From Ottelia alismoides (lineage: Eukaryota > Streptophyta > Magnoliopsida > Alismatales > Hydrocharitaceae): a stretch of 64,000 bases of DNA. The DNA lies in the NCBI GenBank assembly GCA_037367405.1, contig JAZKJV010001865.1, forward strand, positions 124,001 to 188,000. The letters are read 5' to 3'. The notes beneath the pieces are model-generated. The model did no database searches and was not told the DNA's origin. It was given only the letters and a program-made list of their open reading frames with translations. Below are positions 56,041 to 64,000 of this stretch, in pieces (the first letter of the stretch is position 1; each line of letters opens with the position of its first letter). The position numbers and the translations under genes were made by a program.

Positions 56041-57174
56041 TCATACCAGAAGAATGGGGGCAACATCAACGGTCGTCGGATCATGATCTAGATATAGCTT
56101 CAGGCGCTGACCGTTAACACGGAAAGTAGAGGAAGATGACGGCTCGGATATATCAATGCTACCATTGTCATGTACCTTCTTGACCACATACGGACCCTTC
56201 CACTTGCTCTGTAACTTCCCTGGAAATAATTTCAGCCTGGAATCAAACAACCATACATGTTGATCTAGCTCAAACTGTTTATGGCTGATGTGAGAATCGT
56301 GCCATGTCTTCACTTTTTCCTTGTACTGTAGGCTGCTAGAAAAGGTTGTATCTCTCAGTTCCTCCAGGGCTGCCAACTCTGCTCTCCTCTGTTCTCCTAT
56401 ACTCTCGGGATCCAATAATAACTCAGTGACTGCCCAAAGTGACTTGTGCTTGATTTCCACTAGCAGATGGCACGGCTTGCCATAGACGAGATGAAAGGGA
56501 GACATCCCTAATGGATTCTTGAAGGATGTCCGATAGGCCCACAAGACCGAGTCCAAAAGCTGTGTCCAATCCTTTCGGTCTAGGCGGGAAACCTTCTGTA
56601 GGATAGTCTTTATCTCCTGGTTCTATACTTCGGCAAGACCATTAGTCTGAGGGTGATACGGCGTGGCAACACGAGGGTCAATGCCGAACTCATCTGCAAG
56701 GGCCCTAACCTTGTCATTGATAAAGTGAGATCCCCCGTCTGAAATCAAGACTCTAGGTACCCCGAACCGTGAAATGATATTTTTCCTCAAAAATCAACAA
56801 ACGGTTTTAGCATCTGCGGCTCGGGCGGGGATGGCCTCAACCCATCAGCTGACATAATCTACAGCGAGCAAAATGTGCTCAAATCCTTGACTCTTAGGAA
56901 ATGGGCCCATGAAATCAATCCCCCATGCATCAAAAACCTCACAAAAGTGAATGGGTTGCATGGGCGTCATGTCTCTCTGTCTGCAAGTACCCATCTTCTG
57001 ATAGTCAGTACATCTCTTCACGAACTCATCTGAATCCTTGAAGAGAGTAGGCCACCAAAGGCCGGATTGAAGCACCTTTTGTGTTGTCCGTCTCCCAGAA
57101 TGATGTCCTCCTGCCTCAAGCTTGTGGCAGTATGTGAGGACGCTATGCTGCTCTTCTTGAGGAATGCACCTCCT
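56041..57174 (-). pseudogene. Athila-type integrase pseudogene (element E)
   Basis: Integrase inserts the cDNA into host DNA. The N-terminal zinc region is recognisable (HKLEAGGHHSG, then CTDYQKMG, where the second Cys of the usual CxxC has become Tyr). The catalytic core follows: FDAWGIDFMGPFP (first Asp), LISDGGSHF (second Asp), and NGLAEV-stop-NQEI where the Glu region is interrupted. The C-terminal part 56556-56041 is open: NPLGMSPFHLVYGKPCHLLV and FRVNGQRLKLYL, typical of Athila. Stops lie near 57173, 56844, about 56800 and about 56619. The order RT-RNase H-integrase confirms Ty3/gypsy. Confidence 0.9.
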
Positions 57175-58962
57175 CTAGATGTTGTCCCCTCCTACATGAT
57201 AAAGGACGGGATCCTCCCAATAAAACTTGGCCTTCACCAGGAAGATCTCGAGTTTCTGCCTGGGCCAACCTTGTGGAACCGTCTTGGCAACAAGATAGTT
57301 CACAATGTCGGCATACCACGGGAGCGAGGTGATCGCCAAGATCGCCTCATTTGGAAACGTCTCAGTGATAGGTGCGCTGGGCTCAGATTCCTCAAGGTTC
57401 TCTAAGCAGGAAAGGTGATCCGACACCACATTCTTAACTCCAGGTTTATCTTTAATCTCAATATCAAACTCCTGGAGCAGAAGGATCCATCTGGTAAGGC
57501 GTTCTTTGGCATCCTTCTTAGCCATTAAGTACCGGATGGCAGTGTGATCTGTAAAAATAGTCACTCTAGATCCGAGAATATATGATATATACCTATCCAA
57601 AGAAAAGACTACGGCCAGCATCTCCTTTTCTGTCACAGTATAATTCTGTTGAGCGGCATCCAAAGTCCGGTTGGCGTAGTGAATGGCAAACGACCATCCA
57701 TCCCTCCTCTGTCCAAGCACAGCCCCAACGACAAAATTAGAAGCGTCCGTCATGATCTCGAATGAGAGAGACCAATCAGGTGGCTGAAGGACAGGAGCCG
57801 AGACAACCATACTCTTGAGAGTCTCAAAAGATGCAAGACACTTATCATCTACAATGAACTCAGTGTCTTTCGTCAGCAAATGAGTAAACGGTCGGGCAAT
57901 ACGGCTGAAGTCCTGAATGAACCATTGGTAGAAACCGACATGCCCCAAAAAAGACCATAATTGACGCAGATTGGACGGTGGATTGAGTTTTCTAATGATA
58001 TACACCTCAGTCGGATCGACCTCCATGCCCCTGTTTGAGATAATATGACCAAGGACCGTCCCTTGAGTCACCATGAAGTGACTCTTCTCCCAAGATAAGA
58101 CAAGATTGACCTCTATGTAGCGTTGAAGCACACGGCCTAGGCAGTCAAGACAAGCATCGAACCCATCACCATAGACCGAGAAGTCATCCATGAAGACCTC
58201 TAAACAGTCACCCACCATGTCCAAGAAAATGGACAGCATGCACCTTTGGAATGTCGCGGGGGTGTTACATAGACCAAAGGGCATCCGTCTGAAAGCATAA
58301 GTCCCAAACGGACAGGTGAATGTCATTTTCTCCTGGTCTTCGGACGCAATGGCCACTTGATTATATCCAGAGTACCCGTCGAGGAAACAATAGTGACTCT
58401 TCCCAGCTAGCCTCTCGATAATCTGATCAATGAATGGCAGTGGGAAATGATCCTTCTTGGTGGCCTAATTCAATCATTTGTAGTTCACACAAACCCTCCA
58501 AGAAGTGGGTACTCGGGTAGCTATCTCCTCTCTAGACTCACTCATAACTGTAGTGATACCCGTTTTCTTGGGTACCACATGTAATGGACTAACCCACTTG
58601 GAGTCGGAGATGGGGTAGATGAAATTGGCGCTCCACCACTTCGATATTTCTTTTATGACCACATCTCGAAGATTTGGGTTCAGCCGTCGCTGGAACTCAC
58701 GCGACGACCTAGCGTCCTCCTCAAGATAGATGTGGTGGGAGCACAGAGCCGGACTTATCCCCTGGAGATCAGCTATACTCCATCCTATTGCCTTGTGGTA
58801 TCTTTCAAGAACCTCCATCAGACGAGATTCTTGCTCTCCAGTCAAACCTGCTGAGATAATGACTGGGTGCATATCTGACTCACCCGCAAGGAATCTATAT
58901 TTCAGCAACTGCGGCAAGGGTTTCAGTTCTGGACAACTGGGAGGTGGCAGATCTGGCTTCTG
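57175..58962 (-). pseudogene. Athila-type reverse transcriptase-RNase H pseudogene (element E)
   Basis: It would copy element RNA into cDNA. The upstream part (58917-58474) has the conserved AIGWSIADLQGISPALC and WVSPLHVVPKK. Two stops follow near 58479 and 58470 in the NYK-LN-ATKKDHFPLPF segment. The downstream frame, open from there to 57175, holds GYNQVAIA, CPFGTYAFRRMPFGLCN and the catalytic EVFMDDFSVYG (Asp pair at about 58188-58183). RNase H follows with MTDAS, TEKEMLAV, FTDH and SDHLS, keeping the acidic residues. This is the best-preserved coding block in the window, but without repair it would give two partial products. Confidence 0.93.
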
Positions 58963-59409
58963 ATATGTCTGTGTAAAGGCTACCCGGTCTGCATGTGAGA
59001 ACTCTCGCTGCGAATGAACATCTGACGAAGGGAACCCTGTTGAATCATCAATAAACTATACTGTCCCGCACTCCGTCATGGCTGTCGACTCAGAAGAAAT
59101 CAGACACGACAAGTATTTATCAAATTCATCCCAATCAATGTCTGAGTCTGAGGGATCTGAACTAGAAGAACAAGACTAAAAATCTGCATCACTCGTCCCA
59201 CAATTGTCAGCCACAAAAGTATCCTCATCCGGGGGTGTGCTCTCCAGGCCCTCGACTGCCATAAGCTGTAAGTATGGTGAATCTGTAGGCAAGGCGAGGG
59301 TCTGTGCTACGGGATCTGTCCAATTGGATTCATCATCTGTCATCACAAAATCACACTCCAGGTGGATGTCTAGCTCTTCCTCTGTCATCTGCGCGGCCTC
59401 GCTGGACTG
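58963..59409 (-). pseudogene. Protease-RT spacer of element E
   Basis: The frame is acidic and Ser-rich (many Asp, Glu and Ser) with stops near 59178 and 59058. It has no recognised domain; position and composition suggest a Gag-Pol linker. Confidence 0.6.
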
Positions 59410-60050
59410 CTAAGAGCATGCATATTCTCTCGCTCTGGTTTCCTCGATCGTCTCTTTTTGTATGATCTCTCCCTCCACGCGAAAACATACCTTCCCACTA
59501 TCATGATCGGTCACCGCCTTGGCTGTGGCCAAGAATGGGCGTCCAAGTATGATGGGGGCATCGGTTACCGACTCAGGGATCTCCATGTCCAATACAACAA
59601 AGTCCACGGGGAATTTAGGGCCCTGAATGGTAACAACCACGTCTCTCAACAACCCCATCGGCCTCTTAGTCGACCTATCAGCAAATTGAAGGACTGTCAT
59701 GCTGCTAAGAAGAGGACCGAACTCGAATTGGTCGAGTAAGGCTGTCGGAAGAAGGTTAATAGAAGAGACATTGTCTAATAGAGTACGATCAAACTGTTGC
59801 TCTTGAATCTCGCATCTGACATAGGGGGCTCCTGCATCTGGTCTCTTGGCTGGCAGTTTGTTCTGAATGGTGCAGCAAGTGGAATAGGTGAGCACATGGA
59901 TTTGATCTCTGTGGTACCTCCTCTTCTTACGGACTGTAGTCTTCTCTTTCAAGTTCTTTTTGAAGAGGGGGATGTGCTCAAGTGCTTCCTGTAGAGTCAG
60001 CTAAATGTGGAATCGGTCAATCATCTGGTTGCTAAACTCTACCTGTTGGG
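59410..60050 (-). pseudogene. Athila-type aspartic protease pseudogene (element E)
   Basis: The frame 59952-59410 (180 codons) carries IHVLTYSTCCTIQNKLPAKR, GAPYVRCEIQ, RTLLDNVSSINLLP and VVLDMEIPESVTDAPIILGR. The last is the flap and C-terminal signature (ILGRPF). The active site, DSGSS in element G, is DNVSS here, so the catalytic D-S/T-G is broken even though the frame is open. Confidence 0.88.
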
Positions 60051-60236
60051 TCTTTTTAGGATATTCTCTTTTATTCCCCTTCGCCTGGTGAAGTGCTTCT
60101 GGTAAGGGGATGGAAGGGGCCTCCGCAGATGGAGGACTAGGAATAGGTTCCTATGCCTGTGAAGGAATAGAATCCATACCATGATCATCATTCAACACAT
60201 ATGGATCTGAAGTATAAATAGAAACCTTTCCTTTAT

Positions 60237-62836
60237 TCATTTTTTGATCTTTTTGTTACCACAGTCCTTAGATACAAAAGGTGGCAACACTACATGTGGG
60301 ATCTCAACAAAAGTGGAAGTGGTGGCCTCAATACCACCAACAGCACCTGTCTTCGCGGCATCAGCACTGCGCTCTGGCTCTACATCAAAAATGGTGGCAT
60401 CAGCACCACCGTCTGCATAGGGTATCACGACAGCCCCAGTACCGTCGTCTGGATCTCCATCATTGGTGGCATCAGCACCACCGTCTTTAACATCATCAGC
60501 GGCATCAACACCGCCATCTTCAACATCATTAGCGGTATCAGCACCGCTCCTCTGCTCATTTGGCGCTCGTGGTTCATCTGGCGCTCGTGGTATTGCATGT
60601 GGTTGTCTCTTAGATGAAGTGCCGCTGGCTGGCATCCTACTGCTCCTAGTAGTCACAAAATTAGCATCATACAAAGAAGACGTGTCACTCAAATAGTCAC
60701 TATGAGAAGTATCCTCTGTAAACTGTACCTGCTCAGACTTCCTCTTTAGATTGTTTTTGTTTCAATCTGAGCTAGTATGGCGGCTTTTCCCTTGATTAAA
60801 TCCCTCATCTCCTGCCGGAACTCATCCATATCCCGCCGATAGGATGCCTGATGGTCAGAAATCAAGCGGGCGAGGTCTTCGAGAGCTGGGTTCTCAAAGG
60901 TGGGAACCTGAGAACCGGAAGTGTTCCCTTGCTGGAAATGAGGTTTCTGCTGGTGAGAGTAATGATGAGATGGTTGGGAGTATGACAGTTGAGGCGACTG
61001 ACGCTGCCTCCACTGCTGTCCCTGATAGGTGGGATGAGGACCATGATGGTTCTGCTGATGGGCATACTGGGGATGTTGCTGTTGCTGCTGGCTGTTCTGA
61101 TATCCCTGAGCCGGGGGCTGCTGCTGAGATGAGGTGCCACCATTGCCCCAATGGAATCCGGGGTGATCACAACGAATCCCGGGCTGCGGGTACCGGTCGT
61201 ACCATATCCCATTGACTTCCATCAATGGCTCCTGCTCGAAGGATGGTGAGGTAGAACTGCCTGTGGTTGATCCAGCTGATAAACCACCATCTGAGTGTCC
61301 TGAGATGATGGCTGCAATGGGTAGTACTGTAACAGCGGGACCGGCTCTGCCTGAATGTGGTTGACCTGGCGGTACAAGGCAGAGGGTCGGGTTGAGCTGC
61401 TACTGCTGGCATCAGCCTATGACCTGGCAGGCTGTTGAGAAGATGTTTGTGCCATCTGGACGCAAAGAATCTGCATCTTCAGGTCACTCATGGTCTTGGT
61501 TATCTGGTCCATCTGGGCCAGTCCTTGCATCTGCTTCTTCTCGAGGATCTCGAGATGGTCCAACTTCTCACTAATGATGCCCATGTCGGCTGCAGCTGAT
61601 TCGGCTTAGGCTGCGGCTACCGACGGAGTGTGAGGACCGGCATCGATGCTGGCGATCCTCTGAAATGATCCCGCTCCTTGGGGGGCTTCTGATGTGTGTA
61701 GACTCTGGCTTGGGCCATAACTGTCGAGTTCTCTACCATCCCTTCATAGATGGTCCAAACATCGTCTTCACCTTTGGAGAAATAGGACCAACCACAAGAG
61801 GCATTAACAAGCCCCTTCAGCTCCGGTGTAAGCCCACAAAAGAAACTTTGAACCAGATTGGGCTTGGATATATCATGGTGTGTACACCGGTCAATGAGCT
61901 CTCTGAATCGATCACACGCTTCATGGAACTGTTCATTAGAGATCATTATGAAGTTACTGATCATAGCTCTCGCTGCGTTCGTCCGACCGAGCGGATAATA
62001 CTTGTTCAAGTATGCGGTCCGGAGTTCTGCCCAAGTGTCGACGAACCTCCCCAAATGTTTCAGCCAGTAAGTGGCTCTGTCAACCAAGGAGAATGGGAAG
62101 GCGATCATCTTGATGGTGTCCTCAGTCACCAGCCTGTCATGAATTGTACTGCAGATCATTTCAAATTCTTGCAGATGGAGGTGTGGCTCTTCGGTCGTCA
62201 GCCCGTGAAATTTTGGCAGTAGCTGAATAGTGTGTGGGCGAAGCTCAACGTCTCCATGGATGGGGGGGGGAGTCGGATCCATCGATGAGTGAGGGATGTC
62301 GCTGGATTGTGCAATTCCCTCATGATTTTTTATGGCGGCCGCTCCTGGTTCGGTTCTCCTCCCTCGCCTGCTACTACTGGTATATCTCCTCCTCCACCCC
62401 CAGGTATGTCTTCACGTCCCTCTTGTATCTGCGCAATCTCCCTCATGAGATCACCCATGAATACTCCCTGGTCTCGGATCTGTCTCTACATAGTTTCCAG
62501 GGATGCTAACAATAAATTGTTGATGGCAGCTTGATCGTATAAGAATGGAGGGTGCTCGTGCTCATCTGGGTGCTCTCCTCTATCCGCCATAGCTGGATTC
62601 TCTGAAAAGGCAAAAGAACCCATCTCAGGTGCCGTCAAATGTTCTGAGCTCTGTGATGCACTGAACTCTGAAACTCTTAGACTGATGGAAGGAGAAGGGT
62701 GGTCAAGGGGGAACAGGAAGGAAGTGAACTCAGGCTCGGAGAGTGGGTCTGGACTCCCCGAGGTTGTCTTAGATGAATAGGGAGGAGTGCTAGATAGCGG
62801 TGCTGCCAAAGACGGTCTAAGAGATCTCCGTCCCAT
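60237..62836 (-). pseudogene. Athila-type gag pseudogene with acidic repeat linker (element E)
   Basis: It starts MGRRSLRPSL at 62836 and is open to a TAG at 62486, where G has Gln. A run of nine G (plus strand, 62262-62270) shifts the frame. The core 62282-61617 contains LLPKFHGLTTEEPHLHLQEF, FPFSLVDRATYWLKHLGRF and FFCGLTPELKGLVN. Further Gln-to-stop changes occur near 61605 and 61430. The Gln-rich tail (61225-60746) follows, then DANFVTTRSS and an acidic repeat (VEDGGVDAADDVKDGGADAT) at 60690-60300. No zinc knuckle is visible. Confidence 0.88.
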
Positions 62837-64000
62837 CATCGTGTTTATTTGAGAAGAGCAAGGTTGAGAAATGAAGAAGGAAGGGGGGAAGCAAAATTGC
62901 GCACAATTGTGCGGTGTTTTTGATCTTGACCTAAATCCAACTAACAATCAAACACAAAACAAAGAGTTCACCAACTCAATACATGAAGCCGTGAAGGTTC
63001 GTCTTTTATCTTTGTAGTTTTTAGCTTGAATTCAGGAAGTTATCTTTCAACGAGTCCTTAAAGCGCTACGCTTATAGGAGAGAGAGTACTGCCAGAAAAG
63101 TATTCTCGTACTTGTCCTCCTCCTGTGTAACCTGTAGCCTACACTTTTTGAGGTCCTTGTAACCCTTCCTGGATCCCTACTCAGCCAAAAAAAGAGAGAG
63201 GAAGCCGATAGGCGAAACCAATACTTCGGATCTCGCTCGCAACGGAATCACCCGTGAGCGTGCAAGATCCTACTCGGAAGCAAGACAATGAAACAGACAC
63301 CCCCGTGAAGGCGTGGCCTATGTTCGATACTTCAGACAAGGTCGATGCTCTAAACAATAGATAGTCATCAATGGTGACCAAGCCCTACTCGTCTACATAC
63401 GATAGTAGCGCCAATACTTCGGAAATCCAGGCGATACACAAGGCAGCCACAGACTGGGTTTTGGGCTCTAATCCTTACGAAGCCGCTCTGCTCACTTGGA
63501 AGGAGACCTTCCCATGCAACCTGAATACAAGTGAGGGTATTACTCACCCCAAGCAATGAATCCAATTATCCAATTTTATTTAGGTCAAGTTTTCTTTAGT
63601 AGTCCCTTTTTTTAATTTTTTTGGTGTTATCACTTGCTTTGAGTCAATTCAAACAAGCACCTAACATTTTTGTTTTTTTTATTTGATTCCTAATTGATCC
63701 AAAAAACAGAGGGAGAAGAGTCAGAAAAGCTATGCAAGGTGACACCAAGATGGAAATCTCACCTTTGTGCCTAAATGATGGATGCTAAGATAGAAGACTT
63801 ACATCGCCTCCAGCTCTCTCCATGCGGGATGCAAAACATGAATTTTAAACCTAATCTAAATTCCGATATGCACACGAAAATCGTCCTAAGCAGGCAATTG
63901 CTAGCGTGAAAAACCACAAGTTGATCACCAATCCTCAATCCTAGAGTCCGGTCTAGGCTCACCCCTCCTCGTCTCGACAAATCGAGTTCAGGAGCAGCGG
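62837..64000 (-). mobile_element. Element E 5' leader (PBS and 5' LTR lie beyond the window)
   Basis: It contains TTCACCAACTCAATACATGAA (about 62968-62988), about 130 bp before gag. Around 63797-63802 there is a donor-like GTAAGT beside CCAGCTCTCTCCATG, both shared with element C. By comparison with G (2.0-kb leader) the PBS should be about 0.8-0.9 kb past the edge. Confidence 0.65.

Noticed and set aside
61665..62222. 185-codon plus-strand frame
   Set aside because: Antisense to the well-supported E gag core on the minus strand.

Overview
This window is plant (angiosperm) DNA made almost entirely of LTR retrotransposons. No host gene, tRNA, rRNA or CRISPR array can be supported. The evidence for a plant is Athila-type Ty3/gypsy Gag-Pol remnants, primer-binding sites matching the 3' end of plant tRNA-Asp, a Ty1/copia relic with an initiator-Met-type primer site, and short (TA)n-flanked inverted-repeat transposons (MITEs). 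Such density of nested, decayed elements suggests pericentromeric or other gene-poor heterochromatin. The species cannot be named from the sequence.

Layout. (1) 1-21176: four minus-strand Athila-like units nested in each other. Element A (1-7829; LTRs about 2.9 kb, about 1% apart by hand count) sits in the 3' LTR of B (7830-15001). B sits in the internal region of C (15002-19932), and C sits in an older LTR, D (19933-21176). A and B have no gag-pol. Their internal domains keep only the 3' UTR, the 5' leader, the PPT and the PBS, so they are LARD-like non-autonomous elements. (2) 21177-22968: two non-autonomous inverted-repeat transposons between (TA)n tracts. (3) 22969-26303: plus-strand 3' UTR and LTR start of element F. 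(4) 26304-39164: plus-strand element H, with a compound LTR (two promoter modules and two tandem MITEs), PBS, leader, and decayed gag and protease. (5) 39165-48935: minus-strand element G (gag and protease pseudogenes, leader, PBS, 3.1-kb LTR), whose RT to U3 half is deleted. (6) 48936-53431: an orphan gag scrap, an LTR scrap, and a decayed Ty1/copia element. (7) 53432-64000: minus-strand element E, the most complete Athila-like copy (3' UTR, integrase, RT-RNase H, protease, gag, leader), running off the right edge.

How the parts work. In each element the LTR promoter would drive a transcript primed by tRNA-Asp. Gag, protease, RT-RNase H and integrase from autonomous relatives such as E and G would be needed to mobilise A and B. 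Four patterns recur across the family and are not explained by standard annotation: a predicted intron of about 290-317 nt inside the LTR, a covarying inverted repeat roughly 200-265 bp upstream of the TATA box, a palindromic LTR start, and an array of stem-loops each attached to a polypurine-tract-like G-run in the 3' UTR.
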